Part shown: positions 1-9,500 of the stretch, in pieces
How positions within the stretch are numbered: position 1 is the first letter of the stretch
Layout of the letters: every line of letters starts with the position of its first letter
Assembly: GCF_000935025.1 (NCBI RefSeq)
Contig: NZ_CP010836.1
Location: 3,162,001 to 3,226,000 of the forward strand
Length of the DNA stretch: 64,000 nucleotides
Source: Sphingomonas hengshuiensis
GTDB lineage: Bacteria; Pseudomonadota; Alphaproteobacteria; Sphingomonadales; Sphingomonadaceae
Reading direction: 5' to 3'
The notes under the pieces: generated by a model
Database searches by the model: none
What the model saw: the letters and a program-made list of their open reading frames with translations, nothing else
Told to the model about the DNA's origin: nothing
Program-made: the position numbers and the translations under genes

Positions 1-455
1 CCCGTCGCCGGATCGAGCAGCGCGAACTCGTCCCCCATCAGCCGCCATCCGCGCGCCATCAGCAGCGCCGCCAGCGTCGATTTGCCCGCCCCCGACGCGC
101 CGGTCATCACCAGCGCGCGCCCGTCGCGCTCCACGGCGGAGGCGTGGAGCAACACATAGCGCCGCTGGCCCAGCGCCATCTGGAGGTTCATCCCCATCTC
201 GGCAGCCAGCAGCCCCTGCGCGAGCGGGAGCGGCGCGGCATCGGGGATCACGAAGTCGCCGCCGATCTGCACCGACGGGCGCAGCACGCGGCGCCACGGG
301 CGCGCGGCGAAGAGGTGGACGTTGAAATCGGGGATGCCGTCCTCGGGCGCCGGATAGTCGCGGTACAGAGCGTCCAGCGCCGCAATGGGCGCACGCCAGT
401 CGCACCCGATGCGAAAGCCGATCGGCCCGATCCGCAGCTGCGTCACATGGCGCAT
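1..455 (-). CDS. HprK-related kinase A (HPr-rel-A system), partial
   Basis: The reading frame starts at an ATG at 455 and runs off the left edge of the window, so only the N-terminal ~150 residues are visible. The protein begins MRHVTQLRIGPIGFRIGC. Its P-loop GASGAGKST, followed by LAALLMARGW, lies around residues 118-126. This arrangement is typical of HPr kinase/phosphatase-like proteins of the HPr-rel-A system, which in sphingomonads pairs a kinase with a PqqD-like chaperone. The start overlaps the stop of the upstream PqqD-like gene (443-445), which indicates translational coupling. The family is expected to phosphorylate or otherwise modify a partner, but no substrate is known from this sequence. 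An alternative would be another P-loop kinase of the HprK fold. Confidence 0.75.
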   Translation of the reverse strand, partial: MRHVTQLRIGPIGFRIGCDWRAPIAALDALYRDYPAPEDGIPDFNVHLFAARPWRRVLRPSVQIGGDFVIPDAAPLPLAQGLLAAEMGMNLQMALGQRRYVLLHASAVERDGRALVMTGASGAGKSTLAALLMARGWRLMGDEFALLDPAT

Positions 456-727
456 AGCCGCTCCACCAGCCCCGCCGCGACCAGCTCGTCGAGCCGCACC
501 GCCAGCGCCAGCGGATCGGCATCGACCAGGTCGAACGCCGTGCCCAACCGCGCGAGCAGCCCGTCGACGCCCAGCGGCGCATCGGCCAGCGCCTCCAATA
601 TCTCGGGCACCGGCGTATCGACGATATGCGTGATGCCAGAGCTGCGGTGATAAACCAGAGTCAGCGCATCGAGCGGCACGATGCGGAGCGTCGCGGGCGC
701 CGCCGCGCGGTACAGGGCGCCCGCCAC
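443..727 (-). CDS. HPr-rel-A system PqqD family peptide chaperone
   Basis: This 94-residue protein begins at a GTG (727) that lies 5 bases after the stop of the upstream Tat-signal protein. The frame stays open further upstream, but that part only overlaps the neighbouring gene. The sequence contains LRIVPLDALTLVYHRSSG, then an acidic HIVDTPVPEILEALAD segment and a C-terminal helix LAVRLDELVAAGLVERL. This is the winged-helix-like layout of PqqD-type peptide-binding proteins. PqqD proteins present peptide substrates to modifying enzymes, and here the partner would be the adjacent HprK-like kinase. The stop overlaps the start of the kinase gene. The start codon is inferred because no ATG is available near the conserved region. 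Confidence 0.65.
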   Translation of the reverse strand: MAGALYRAAAPATLRIVPLDALTLVYHRSSGITHIVDTPVPEILEALADAPLGVDGLLARLGTAFDLVDADPLALAVRLDELVAAGLVERLCAM

Positions 728-732
728 GGCGA

Positions 733-1122
733 TCAGCCGCGCGGCATTTGCAGCGATGCGAAGCAGGTGAAGCCGCTGGTCCCCGATTGCAGCCGGCGGA
801 TGTAGTTGGTGTAGGCGCGGCTGCGTTCGTAATCGGCGCCGGGCAAATTGCCCCCGGCAAGCGCGCGCCTGACGTCCTCGCCCTTGAACGGCGCGCCCGG
901 CGGCGGGAAGGCGCCGGGGGTGTTGGGCGGTACCAGGCTGCCGTCGGCGGCGATGAAATTGCCTGCGCGGCCCGGATCGGGGACGGGAATCTCGCACGCC
1001 ATCACCGATGCACTGGTCTGCGCCAGCGCCGGGCGAATCGACACGATCGCCGTCGCTCCGGCAGCGCCGAGCATGAGCGCCCGGCGACGATCGGCGCGTG
1101 GGGGTACGGTTTCTTCGGTCAT
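733..1122 (-). CDS. small Tat-signal secreted protein of the HPr-rel-A cluster
   Basis: A 129-residue protein of unknown function. Its N-terminus has a twin-arginine-like signal (RADRRRALMLGAAGATAIV) ending in ALAQ around residue 35, so export is predicted. The mature part is Pro/Gly-rich (VPPNTPGAFPPPGAPFKG) and contains only two cysteines, one near the mature start and one near the C-terminus. A purine-rich Shine-Dalgarno (GGAAAGGGG) precedes the ATG. It is the first gene of a tight minus-strand cluster with the PqqD-like and HprK-like genes. That position makes it a candidate substrate of the kinase/chaperone pair, which is an inference from position only. Confidence 0.6.
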   Translation of the reverse strand: MTEETVPPRADRRRALMLGAAGATAIVSIRPALAQTSASVMACEIPVPDPGRAGNFIAADGSLVPPNTPGAFPPPGAPFKGEDVRRALAGGNLPGADYERSRAYTNYIRRLQSGTSGFTCFASLQMPRG

Positions 1123-1206
1123 CCTGCCCCTTTCCTGCGCCCTGCCGCCTTTCGCAATCGTAAATCACTGCTCGCATGGCGCCGCGGTTCCGCTAAGGAA
1201 GGGACC

Positions 1207-2409
1207 ATGCCCCCGCCCTCCGGAATGCGCGCCTTACTGGCGCTCGGTGTCGCGATCATCGCGGCGCTGGCCAGCCTGCTCCTCAATGGCGATGTCCAGG
1301 CGGCTTTGGTCGTCCTCGTCGTCGCGATCGCCGCGGTGCTGGTCGCGACGGGCGGCGGCGATGCGCAGCCTGCGCCCCTGCCCGCGATCCTCGCGCCGCC
1401 CCCGCCCGACCCGGGGATCGGCGAAGTGATCGAGGCGATCGGCGAGCCCGTGCTCGTCATTTCGAACAACAGCGTCCAGGCGGCCAATCGCGGCGCGCGG
1501 CAATTGCTGGGCGACCACATATTGGGCGAGGACGTCCGCGTCGCGATCCGCCACCCCGCCGCCGCCGAACGCCTGCTCAACCCCAGCGATGCCGCGCCCG
1601 GCGCCCCCATCCACCTCGTCGGTCTCGGCTCGCGCGAACAGCGCTGGGAGATGCGCGTACTGCGGCTCAGCGACGGGCGGCGGATCGTGCATCTCGGCGA
1701 CCGCACCGGCAGCTATGCCGCCGAGCGGATGCGCGTCGATTTCGTCGCCAATGCGAGCCATGAGCTGCGCACCCCGCTCGCCTCGCTGCTCGGCTATGTC
1801 GAGACGCTGAGCGAGGATGCCGGCGACGACGCCGCGACGCGCAACCGCTTCCTCAAGATCATGCACGGCGAGGCGCGGCGGATGCAGCGGCTGATCGACG
1901 ACCTGATCTCGCTCAGCCGGATCGAGGCGGAGAAATACCGCCTGCCCGACCAGAGCGTCCGCCTCCCCGCGCTGATCGAGGAAGTCTCCACCGAATTGTC
2001 GGGAAGCCCGCGCGCCGCCGACCTGGTGACGCAGATCAGCGACGTCCCCGCAGTGCTCGGCGACCCGACCCAGCTCAGCCAGCTGCTCCACAATGTCATC
2101 GGCAATGCGATGAAATATGGCCGCGACGGCACCCCGGTCACCGTCACGGTGCGGCCCGAGGGCGAATCGATGGTGCGCCTGACCGTCGCCGACGAGGGCG
2201 AGGGCATCCCGTCGCAGCACCTGCCGCGGCTGACCGAGCGCTTCTACCGCGTCGATTCGGGGCGCAGCCGGTCGCTGGGCGGCACCGGGCTGGGCCTCGC
2301 GATCGTCAAGCATATCGTCGAGCGCCACCGCGGCCGCATCGATATTTCCAGCGTCGTCGGCAAGGGCACGACCGTGACGATCCTGCTGCCCGTCCAGCGC
2401 GTGTCATAA
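1207..2409 (+). CDS. phoR: phosphate regulon sensor histidine kinase
   Basis: A 400-residue membrane-bound histidine kinase that senses phosphate status through the Pst/PhoU complex and phosphorylates PhoB. Two hydrophobic segments occupy residues ~8-26 and ~31-47. A PAS-like region spans ~70-165. The dimerisation box has the phospho-acceptor His185 in ANASHELRTPLASL. The ATP-binding domain shows an N-box (NVIGNAMKYG), DEGEGIP and GGTGLGLAIVKHIV. ATG 1207 is chosen because AAGGAAGGG lies just upstream and the hydrophobic N-terminus follows. The open frame extends to 748 only as an antisense shadow of the neighbour. It is the first gene of the pho/pst cluster and is followed by pstS. Confidence 0.93.
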   Translation: MPPPSGMRALLALGVAIIAALASLLLNGDVQAALVVLVVAIAAVLVATGGGDAQPAPLPAILAPPPPDPGIGEVIEAIGEPVLVISNNSVQAANRGARQLLGDHILGEDVRVAIRHPAAAERLLNPSDAAPGAPIHLVGLGSREQRWEMRVLRLSDGRRIVHLGDRTGSYAAERMRVDFVANASHELRTPLASLLGYVETLSEDAGDDAATRNRFLKIMHGEARRMQRLIDDLISLSRIEAEKYRLPDQSVRLPALIEEVSTELSGSPRAADLVTQISDVPAVLGDPTQLSQLLHNVIGNAMKYGRDGTPVTVTVRPEGESMVRLTVADEGEGIPSQHLPRLTERFYRVDSGRSRSLGGTGLGLAIVKHIVERHRGRIDISSVVGKGTTVTILLPVQRVS

Positions 2410-2418
2410 AGGCGTAAC
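2401..2418 (+). promoter_or_regulatory. candidate Pho box upstream of pstS
   Basis: GTGTCAT-AAAG-GCGTAAC resembles the PhoB-binding repeat CTGTCAT-N4-CTGTCAT: the first half matches 6 of 7 and the second half is weaker. It begins on the last codons of phoR (it includes the TAA stop) and lies about 75-90 bases before the pstS start, which fits a PhoB-activated pst promoter. The gap between phoR and pstS is otherwise featureless. Confidence 0.4.
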
Positions 2419-2491
2419 CCTGCGGGCCGATGGGCAGCGCCATCGGGCCAGGTACGCCGACGCGTCCCGCATGTGCGACAGGAGAATGACG

Positions 2492-3523
2492 ATGTTTCGC
2501 CGCGTGGCATGGATTGCCCTCGCAGCGGCCTCGCTTGCGGGCTGCGACAGCGATGCCGCGCGCGAGATTCGCGTCGTCGGCTCGTCGACCGTCTATCCCT
2601 TCACGACCGCCGTGGCCGAAGCCTTTGTCAACGCCAAGAGCGGTCGCAAGGCGCCGGTGATCGAATCGATCGGCACGGGCGCGGGGTTCAAGCGCTTCTG
2701 CGACGGCATCGGCCGCCAGTTCCCCGACATTGCCAACGCATCGCGCCGGCTGAAGCGCACCGAATATGACAAATGCAGCGCCAATGGCGTCGGCGAAGTC
2801 ATGGAGATCCTGATCGGAATCGACGGCATCGCGCTCGCCGAATCGAATGCCGGCCCCGGTCTCGCGCTGACCAAGAAGGACGTGTATCTCGGGCTTGCGG
2901 CTAATCCGATGGGCAAGCCCAACGCGACCCGCACGTGGAAGGACGTGAACCCCGCGCTTCCCGCAATCCCGATCCAGGTGATGGGCCCACCCTCGACCAG
3001 CGGCACGCGCGACGCCTTTGTCGAGCTGATCCTCGAACCCGGCTGCCTCGAGGCGATGCCCGAGGCGAAGGAACTCAAAAAGGCCGTCGACCCCGCGCAG
3101 TTCGACAAGGCCTGCCGCCGCATCCGCGAGGACGGCGTCTATGTCGACAAGGGCGAGAACGACAATCTGATCGTCCAGGGGCTGGCGCAGAACCCGAATG
3201 CGCTCGGGCTGTTCGGCTACAGCTATCTCGAAGAGAATCTCAGCCGGCTGCACGGCGTGCCCGTCGACGGCGTCACGCCGACCTATGAGACGATCGCGAG
3301 CGGCCATTATCCGGGGGCGCGCCCGCTCTATCTCTACGTCAAGAAACGGCATCTGAAGGCCGTTCCCGGGCTTCAGGATTTCCTCACTCTCTACGCGACG
3401 ATGTGGGGACCGGGCGGTCCGCTGGTGAAGCGCGGATTGATCGCGGCGCCGCAAAAGCTGCGCGATCGCAACGCCGAGGCGATCCAGCTGGGGATTGCGC
3501 TCAACCCGGCAGAGTTGCACTGA
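2492..3523 (+). CDS. pstS: phosphate ABC transporter substrate-binding lipoprotein
   Basis: A periplasmic phosphate-binding protein of 343 residues. The signal peptide ends in a lipobox, LAGC, with Cys18, so it is predicted to be a lipoprotein. Phosphate-binding motifs include VGSSTVYPFT near the N-terminus and PSTSGTRDAFVE in the middle. Three in-frame ATGs lie close together (2471, 2486, 2492). The last is preferred because AGGAGA (2480-2485) is six bases upstream of it. The gene sits between phoR and pstC. It delivers phosphate to the PstCA-PstB transporter encoded downstream. Confidence 0.9.
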   Translation: MFRRVAWIALAAASLAGCDSDAAREIRVVGSSTVYPFTTAVAEAFVNAKSGRKAPVIESIGTGAGFKRFCDGIGRQFPDIANASRRLKRTEYDKCSANGVGEVMEILIGIDGIALAESNAGPGLALTKKDVYLGLAANPMGKPNATRTWKDVNPALPAIPIQVMGPPSTSGTRDAFVELILEPGCLEAMPEAKELKKAVDPAQFDKACRRIREDGVYVDKGENDNLIVQGLAQNPNALGLFGYSYLEENLSRLHGVPVDGVTPTYETIASGHYPGARPLYLYVKKRHLKAVPGLQDFLTLYATMWGPGGPLVKRGLIAAPQKLRDRNAEAIQLGIALNPAELH

Positions 3524-3578
3524 ACGCTACGCGAACGCCCCGGAGCACGTCCGGGCACAAGGCTGAAATGGGTCCCGG

Positions 3579-4952
3579 GTGAACGTCTACGCGCTTTTAT
3601 TCCTGATTGCCGGGCTGGGTCTGATCGGATGGCTGACCGCGCGTGCGCGCGCCGCGCGCTTCGACCGCGGCCCGCAAAAGCGCCTCCATTCGCTGCCGTC
3701 GCAGCATGGCTGGTACGTGGTGCTGTGGATGATGATCCCGGCGCTGCTGTTCCTCGCGGTGTGGAACGGACTGACGCCGGGGCTGGTCCGCCAGGCCGCG
3801 CTGCAGGACCCCGCCGCCGCGCAGCTTTCGGACTTCGATTTCGAGCGCGACGCCGTGCTGTCGGAGGCGCGGCGCCTGTCGGAGGACCCGCAGGCGACCG
3901 GCGATCCGCTGGCGCACCAATTGTCGCACGCCGTCGGCGAAGCGCGTTCGCGCTACAAATGGATCGGGACCGCAGTGGCGGTGCTCCTCGCCTTTGCCGG
4001 CGGCGCCTTCGCCTTCACGCGGATTCGTGCCAGCTTCCACGCCCGCACCCGCGTCGAACGCGGGGTGATGCTGTTGCTGCTCGTCGCGTCGCTGATCGCG
4101 ATCCTGACGACTTTGGGCATCTTCCTCTCGCTGCTATGGGAGTCGCTCCGCTTCTTCCAGCAGGTGCCGATCACCGATTTCCTGCTGGGCACGCATTGGA
4201 GCCCGCAGGTGATCGACGCCGCCGATCCGGGCGCGTCGCTGGGCGCGGTGCCCTTGTTCTGGGGAACGTTCTTCATCGGCGCGGTGATCGCGATGCTGGT
4301 CGCGATTCCCTTCGGGCTGATGAGCGCGATCTATCTCACCCAATATGCCGCGCCGCGCGTGCGCCGCTGGATGAAGCCGATCCTCGAGATTCTCGCGGGC
4401 GTGCCGACCGTCGTCTATGGCTATTTCGCCGCGCTCACCGTGGCGCCGGCGGTCCGCGATCTCGCGGTGTCGCTGGGCTATACCTATGCCAGTTCGGAAA
4501 GCGCGCTTGCGGCAGGACTGGTCATGGGGGTGATGATCATCCCGTTCGTGTCGTCGATGGCCGATGATTCGATCGCCGCCGTTCCCACCGCGATGCGCGA
4601 CGGCAGCCTGGCGATGGGCGCCACCACCAGCGAGACGATCTCGCGCGTGCTGATCCCCGCCGCGCTCCCCGGCGTCGTCGCGGGCATCCTGCTCGCGGTC
4701 AGCCGCGCGATCGGCGAGACGATGATCGTGGTGATGGCCGCATCGGGCGCCGCGAAGATCACGCTCAATCCGTTCGAGAGCGCAACCACCGTCACCAAGC
4801 AGATCGTCGACCTGCTGACCGGCGAGGCCGAGTTCGACAGCCCCAAGACGCTGGCCGCGTTCGCACTGGGGCTGACGCTGTTCGTCATCACGCTGCTGCT
4901 CAACATCGTCGCGCTCCGCGTCGTCAAACGCTATCGGGAGGCGTATGAGTAG
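3579..4952 (+). CDS. pstC: phosphate ABC transporter permease PstC
   Basis: One of the two membrane permeases of the high-affinity phosphate importer. At 457 residues it is longer than enterobacterial PstC (about 320) because of an N-terminal extension with extra membrane segments, a form common in alphaproteobacteria. The permease core has the EAA-type motif region (DGSLAMGATTSETISRV) followed by the GIL-AVSRAIGETMIVV segment. Translation starts at GTG 3579. The stop overlaps pstA by 8 bases, which implies coupled translation. Confidence 0.9.
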   Translation: MNVYALLFLIAGLGLIGWLTARARAARFDRGPQKRLHSLPSQHGWYVVLWMMIPALLFLAVWNGLTPGLVRQAALQDPAAAQLSDFDFERDAVLSEARRLSEDPQATGDPLAHQLSHAVGEARSRYKWIGTAVAVLLAFAGGAFAFTRIRASFHARTRVERGVMLLLLVASLIAILTTLGIFLSLLWESLRFFQQVPITDFLLGTHWSPQVIDAADPGASLGAVPLFWGTFFIGAVIAMLVAIPFGLMSAIYLTQYAAPRVRRWMKPILEILAGVPTVVYGYFAALTVAPAVRDLAVSLGYTYASSESALAAGLVMGVMIIPFVSSMADDSIAAVPTAMRDGSLAMGATTSETISRVLIPAALPGVVAGILLAVSRAIGETMIVVMAASGAAKITLNPFESATTVTKQIVDLLTGEAEFDSPKTLAAFALGLTLFVITLLLNIVALRVVKRYREAYE

Positions 4953-6270
4953 CACGATCGTTCCCACGGTCCCGACCGGCGCGCACGAGCCCGCCGAGCG
5001 CGCACCGACCGACTGGCGCACCCAGTCGATGCAGAAGCGCATCCGGCGCCGCTATGCCGCCGAGCGGCGCTTCCGTTTCTTCGGCATGGCTGCGGTGGTC
5101 CTGTCCGCTGCGTTTCTCGCCTTCCTGCTCGTGACGATGGTCGCGCAGGGATGGCGCGGCTTCACGCGCACCGACATCGCGATCGAGATGAACTTCCCCG
5201 CGATCGCGCTGCCGGTGACGGCTGCCCAATTGCGCAGCCCTGCGGCGGACCTGGCGCTTGCCGGGGCGGGCCTTGAGAACGCGGTCAAGGCGGCGGCGGC
5301 ACAGCAATTCGGCGAAGGCGGCGACGATTTCATCTCCGATCGCGCCTGGGTGAAGGTGCGCGACGCCATAAAGGCCGATCCCGCGATCCTCACGCGCACG
5401 GTCCGGTTCGCGGTCCCCGCATCCACCAAGATCGACCAGGGAACGCGCAACGGTGGCGAGCCCGAGTTCCGGGCGGCGGCGGCGCGGCTCCAGGCGGCGG
5501 GACTGCTGTCGCGCAGCTTCAACGGCAATTTCCTGACCGCGTCGGATTCGACCGATCCGGTCGCGGTCGGCATCTGGGGCGCACTCAAGGGGTCGCTGCT
5601 GACGATGGCGGTGACCTTCCTGATCGCCTTCCCGGTCGGGGTGCTGTCGGCAATCTATCTCGAGGAATATGCCCCGCGGAACCGCTGGACCGACCTGATC
5701 GAAGTATCGATCAACAATCTGGCGGCGGTGCCCTCGATCATCTTCGGCCTGCTCGGGCTGGCGGTGTTTCTGGGGAGCTGGCAGATTGGCGGAGTCACGG
5801 TCGGCCCGCTGCTGCCGCGTTCGGCGGCGCTGGTCGGCGGGCTGACGCTCGCGCTGATGATCATGCCGGTGATCGTGATCGCCAGCCGCAACGCGATCAA
5901 GGCGGTGCCGCCGTCGATTCGCGACGCCGCGCTCGGTATCGGCGCCAGCCCGATCCAGGTGGTGTTCCACCATGTCCTGCCGCTCGCGATGCCCGGCATC
6001 CTGACCGGCACCATCATCGGCATGGCCCGCGCGCTGGGCGAGACCGCGCCGCTGTTGCTGATCGGGATGCGCGCGTTCATGGTGACTCCGCCGGGCGGGT
6101 TCACCGATCCCGCCACGGTGCTGCCGGTACAGATATTCCTCTGGTCCGACGAGGTCAGCCGCGGCTTCGTCGAAAAGACCAGTGCCGCGATCCTCGTCCT
6201 GCTCGCCTTCCTGCTCGCGATGAACGGGCTCGCTATTTATCTTCGCAACAAATTCGAGACCCGCTGGTGA
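4945..6270 (+). CDS. pstA: phosphate ABC transporter permease PstA
   Basis: The second phosphate permease, 441 residues, with a long N-terminal periplasmic domain (the DUF3333-type extension) inserted after the first membrane segment (residues ~45-68). The transport core is C-terminal, with [23 protein letters not shown] and [15 protein letters not shown] as the coupling-loop region. ATG 4945 lies inside the end of pstC. The stop TGA (6268-6270) overlaps the pstB ATG as TGATG. Confidence 0.9.
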   Translation: MSSTIVPTVPTGAHEPAERAPTDWRTQSMQKRIRRRYAAERRFRFFGMAAVVLSAAFLAFLLVTMVAQGWRGFTRTDIAIEMNFPAIALPVTAAQLRSPAADLALAGAGLENAVKAAAAQQFGEGGDDFISDRAWVKVRDAIKADPAILTRTVRFAVPASTKIDQGTRNGGEPEFRAAAARLQAAGLLSRSFNGNFLTASDSTDPVAVGIWGALKGSLLTMAVTFLIAFPVGVLSAIYLEEYAPRNRWTDLIEVSINNLAAVPSIIFGLLGLAVFLGSWQIGGVTVGPLLPRSAALVGGLTLALMIMPVIVIASRNAIKAVPPSIRDAALGIGASPIQVVFHHVLPLAMPGILTGTIIGMARALGETAPLLLIGMRAFMVTPPGGFTDPATVLPVQIFLWSDEVSRGFVEKTSAAILVLLAFLLAMNGLAIYLRNKFETRW

Positions 6271-7037
6271 TGACGCAAGCTGCCCATAAAATGACCGCGC
6301 GCGACGTCAGCGTCTTCTATGGCGACAAACAGGCGGTGAAAAACGTGTCGATCGACATCGACATGGATCACGTCACGGCCTTTATCGGCCCGTCCGGCTG
6401 CGGCAAATCGACCTTCCTGCGCACGCTGAACCGCATGAACGACACGATTTCCTCTGCCCGTGTCGAAGGTGCGATCACGCTGGACGGCGAGAATATCTAT
6501 TCGTCCGACATGGACGTGGTGCAGCTCCGCGCGCGGGTCGGCATGGTGTTCCAGAAGCCGAACCCCTTCCCCAAATCGATCTTCGAGAATGTCGCTTATG
6601 GCCCGCGCATCCACGGGCTGGCGCCGTCCAAGGCCGATCTGGACCTGATCGTCGAGCGCTCGCTGAAGCGCGCCGGGCTGTGGGAGGAAGTGAAGGACCG
6701 GCTGACCGACAGCGGAACCGCGCTTTCGGGCGGCCAGCAGCAGCGGCTGTGCATCGCGCGCGCGATCGCGGTCGATCCCGAAGTGATCCTGATGGACGAG
6801 CCCGCATCGGCGCTCGATCCGATCGCGACGGCGAAGATCGAGGAACTGATCCACGAGCTGCGCGGGCGCTATGCGATCGTGATCGTTACGCATAACATGC
6901 AGCAGGCGGCGCGCGTCAGCCAGCGTACGGCGTTCTTCCACCTGGGCCAGCTCGTCGAATATGGCGAGACCGACCAGATCTTCACGGCGCCGCGCCAGGA
7001 GCGGACCAAGGACTATATCACCGGAAGGTACGGATAA
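6270..7037 (+). CDS. pstB: phosphate ABC transporter ATP-binding protein
   Basis: The ATPase of the phosphate importer, 255 residues, which is the usual family length. It shows Walker [11 protein letters not shown]-loop [12 protein letters not shown] signature [14 protein letters not shown], Walker [14 protein letters not shown] and the switch His in [12 protein letters not shown] 6270 is preferred over the GTG at 6267 because it forms the usual TGATG overlap with pstA. The stop overlaps the phoU ATG (TAATG). Confidence 0.95.
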   Translation: MTQAAHKMTARDVSVFYGDKQAVKNVSIDIDMDHVTAFIGPSGCGKSTFLRTLNRMNDTISSARVEGAITLDGENIYSSDMDVVQLRARVGMVFQKPNPFPKSIFENVAYGPRIHGLAPSKADLDLIVERSLKRAGLWEEVKDRLTDSGTALSGGQQQRLCIARAIAVDPEVILMDEPASALDPIATAKIEELIHELRGRYAIVIVTHNMQQAARVSQRTAFFHLGQLVEYGETDQIFTAPRQERTKDYITGRYG

Positions 7038-7738
7038 TGTCGACCGGCCACGAACATACCGTCAAGGCGTTCGACCAGGATATCGGCCAGCTTCGCGGGC
7101 TGATCTCGCAAATGGGCGGGCTCGCCGAACAGGCGATCCACGATGCGATGACCGCGCTCCAGCGCGGCGACCTCGCGCTCGCCAAGGAAGTCCGCCGCAA
7201 GGACAAGCAGATCGACGCGATCGAGGCCGAGCTGGAAAAGCTCGTCGTCCGGGTGATCGCGCTGCGCGCGCCGATGGCCGACGATCTGCGCGAGGTGATC
7301 GCCGCGCTCAAGATCGCCGCGGTGGTCGAGCGGATCGGCGACTATGCCAAGAACATCGCCAAGCGCGTGCCGATGATCCACGCCGTAGGCGAGGAACGGA
7401 TCGAGGCGCTGTCGCTGCTGCCCGCGATGGCGCAGATGGCAAGCGACATGGTCCATGACGTGCTCGACGCCTTTTCGGCGCGCGACGCGGAGACGGCGGC
7501 GGCGATTTGCGAGCGCGACAATGCGCTGGACGATTTCTACGATTCGATCTTCCGCACGCTCGTGACCTTCATGGTCGAGAACCCGCGCACGATCAGCCAG
7601 GTTGCGCACCTGCTGTTCGTCGCCAAGAATATCGAACGAATCGGCGACCACGCGACAAACGTCGCCGAAATGGTCTATTTTGCCGCCACGGGCCGTTATC
7701 TCGCCGAGCGCGATGCCGGCGAGCCCGGCGCGAACTGA
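7037..7738 (+). CDS. phoU: phosphate signalling complex protein PhoU
   Basis: A 233-residue all-helical protein with two PhoU repeats. Each repeat carries the metal-binding E/DxxxD pattern, as in VVERIGDYAKNIAKR (first repeat) and NIERIGDHATNVAEMV (second). PhoU links the transport state of PstSCAB to PhoR and keeps the regulon off when phosphate is plentiful. It is translationally coupled to pstB and is followed nine bases later by phoB. Confidence 0.93.
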   Translation: MSTGHEHTVKAFDQDIGQLRGLISQMGGLAEQAIHDAMTALQRGDLALAKEVRRKDKQIDAIEAELEKLVVRVIALRAPMADDLREVIAALKIAAVVERIGDYAKNIAKRVPMIHAVGEERIEALSLLPAMAQMASDMVHDVLDAFSARDAETAAAICERDNALDDFYDSIFRTLVTFMVENPRTISQVAHLLFVAKNIERIGDHATNVAEMVYFAATGRYLAERDAGEPGAN

Positions 7739-7747
7739 GGATTACCC

Positions 7748-8440
7748 ATGGCTCGAGTGAAGATGCTTCTGGTCGAGGACGACGCGGCGATCGCCGAGCT
7801 TGTCACCTGGCACTTCAAGCGTGAGGATTACGAGGTCAAGCACACCCCCGATGGCGAGGAAGCGTTGCTGCTCGCCAAGGAGGCCACGCCCGACATCGTG
7901 CTGCTCGACTGGATGGTCGAGGGGCTTTCGGGGATCGAAGTATGCCGCCGCCTGCGCCGGATGCCCGAGACCGCGAACGTGCCGATCATCATGCTGACGG
8001 CGCGCGGCGAAGAGGAAGACCGCGTGCGCGGGCTGGAAACCGGCGCCGACGATTATGTCACCAAGCCCTTTTCCCCGCGCGAGCTGGTCGCGCGGGTCGG
8101 CGCCGTGCTGCGCCGCGTGCGCCCGGCGCTGGCGGGCGAGGCGCTGAGCTATTCCGACATCGAGATGGACACGGTGGGGCACAAGGTCCGCCGCGGCGGC
8201 GAAATCATCTCGCTCGGGCCGACCGAATTCCGCCTGCTCAAGCATTTCCTCGAGCATCCCGGCTGGGTGTTTTCGCGCGAGCGGCTGCTCGATGCGGTGT
8301 GGGGGCATGATTCGGACATCGAATCGCGCACCGTCGACGTCCATATCCGCCGCCTGCGCAAGGCGATCAACCAGGGCGATCGGCCGGACATCATCCGCAC
8401 GGTGCGCTCCGCCGGATACGCGCTGGACACGGGGAACTAG
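7748..8440 (+). CDS. phoB: phosphate regulon response regulator
   Basis: An OmpR/PhoB-type response regulator of 230 residues. The receiver domain has the acidic pair Asp11-Asp12, the phospho-acceptor Asp54 (VLLDWM), Thr in MLTARG and Lys in VTKPFSPREL. The C-terminal winged helix includes LGPTEFRLLKHFLEHPG and RTVDVHIRRLRKAI. It binds Pho boxes once phosphorylated by PhoR. Here phoB ends the cluster while phoR begins it, so the two-component pair brackets the transporter genes. Confidence 0.94.
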   Translation: MARVKMLLVEDDAAIAELVTWHFKREDYEVKHTPDGEEALLLAKEATPDIVLLDWMVEGLSGIEVCRRLRRMPETANVPIIMLTARGEEEDRVRGLETGADDYVTKPFSPRELVARVGAVLRRVRPALAGEALSYSDIEMDTVGHKVRRGGEIISLGPTEFRLLKHFLEHPGWVFSRERLLDAVWGHDSDIESRTVDVHIRRLRKAINQGDRPDIIRTVRSAGYALDTGN

Positions 8441-8516
8441 TCCACACGCGGCGCCGCTTTGCGCGCTCACCGATAGAGTCTAGGAAGCGTTTCTCGACAC
8501 CAGCGGGAGCGCTTCC

Positions 8517-9407
8517 ATGACGATTTCCTTCGAGAACCGGGTGGCGATCGTCACCGGCGCGGGCGGTGGCCTTGGCCGTGCCTATGCGTTGGAACTGGCG
8601 CGGCGCGGGGCCAGGGTCGTCGTCAACGATCTCGGCGGCGCGCGCGACGGCTCGGGCCATTCGGACGCAGCGCTACAGGTGGTCGCGGAGATCGAGGCGG
8701 CGGGCGGCGAGGCGTTCTCCAACGGCGGCAGCGTCACCGACTATGACCAGATGGTCGCGATGGTCGAGGCCGCCAAGGCGCGCTGGGGCCGCATCGACAT
8801 CCTGATCAACAACGCCGGCGTCCTCCGCGACAAGAGCTTCGCCAAGATGGAGCCGGCGGACTTCGCCTTCGTGGTGAACGTCCACCTGATCGGATCGGCG
8901 AACTGCACCAAGGCGGTGTGGGACACGATGCGCGACCAGGGCTATGGCCGCATCCTGATGACCGCGTCGTCGAGCGGGCTGTACGGCAATTTCGGCCAGG
9001 CCAATTACGGCGCCGCAAAGCTCGGGCTGGCCGGGCTGGCCAAGACGCTGCATCTCGAAGGCGCCAAATACGGCATCCGCGTCAACACCATCGCCCCGGT
9101 CGCGGGGACCCGGATGACCGAGGACATCTTCCCCGAAGCCGCGTTCAAGGCCTTCGCGCCCGAGAATGTAACCCCTGCGGCGCTGTTCCTCGTGTCCGAC
9201 GAGGCGCCGAGCAACATGATCGTGGGCGCCGGCGGCGGGGTGGTCCAGGCGGCCTATGTCACGCTGACCCAGGGCGCCCGGCTCCACGAGCCCACGCCCG
9301 AAAGCGTCGCCGCGCAATGGGCGCAGATCATAGACCGCGCAGGCGAGATCGTCCCCGGATCGGGCGCCGAACAGACGATGCTGATCCTCGGCAAGCTGCA
9401 GGGCTGA
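8517..9407 (+). CDS. SDR family dehydrogenase, MFE-2 (3-hydroxyacyl-CoA dehydrogenase)-like
   Basis: A 296-residue short-chain dehydrogenase. The cofactor motif [20 protein letters not shown] is N-terminal, with VNDLGG after the second strand, NNAGVLRD, and catalytic Ser ([11 protein letters not shown]) and YGAAKLG (Tyr/Lys). [13 protein letters not shown] and the long C-terminal tail resemble the dehydrogenase domain of multifunctional beta-oxidation enzyme type 2. An acyl-CoA or steroid-type hydroxy substrate is therefore likely, though not proven. A GGGAGCG ribosome site precedes ATG 8517. It stands alone after phoB and is followed by the REP/IS110 region. Confidence 0.8.
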   Translation: MTISFENRVAIVTGAGGGLGRAYALELARRGARVVVNDLGGARDGSGHSDAALQVVAEIEAAGGEAFSNGGSVTDYDQMVAMVEAAKARWGRIDILINNAGVLRDKSFAKMEPADFAFVVNVHLIGSANCTKAVWDTMRDQGYGRILMTASSSGLYGNFGQANYGAAKLGLAGLAKTLHLEGAKYGIRVNTIAPVAGTRMTEDIFPEAAFKAFAPENVTPAALFLVSDEAPSNMIVGAGGGVVQAAYVTLTQGARLHEPTPESVAAQWAQIIDRAGEIVPGSGAEQTMLILGKLQG

Positions 9408-9500
9408 CGCTTTCGGTTTGCAGCACCGCGAAGATTGCGGCTCGCTCCGCGCGACAGGGCCATCACGCTCTGAAGACAAGGTCTTCTGCTTTACCTTCCC

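Noticed and set aside
748..1206. N-terminal extension of phoR to 748
   Set aside because: It runs antisense through the Tat-signal gene, and the real start at 1207 has a ribosome site and a membrane-anchor N-terminus.
2306..3520. 400-codon minus-strand frame opposite pstS
   Set aside because: It is a shadow of pstS with no start signal and no domain, while pstS is unambiguous.
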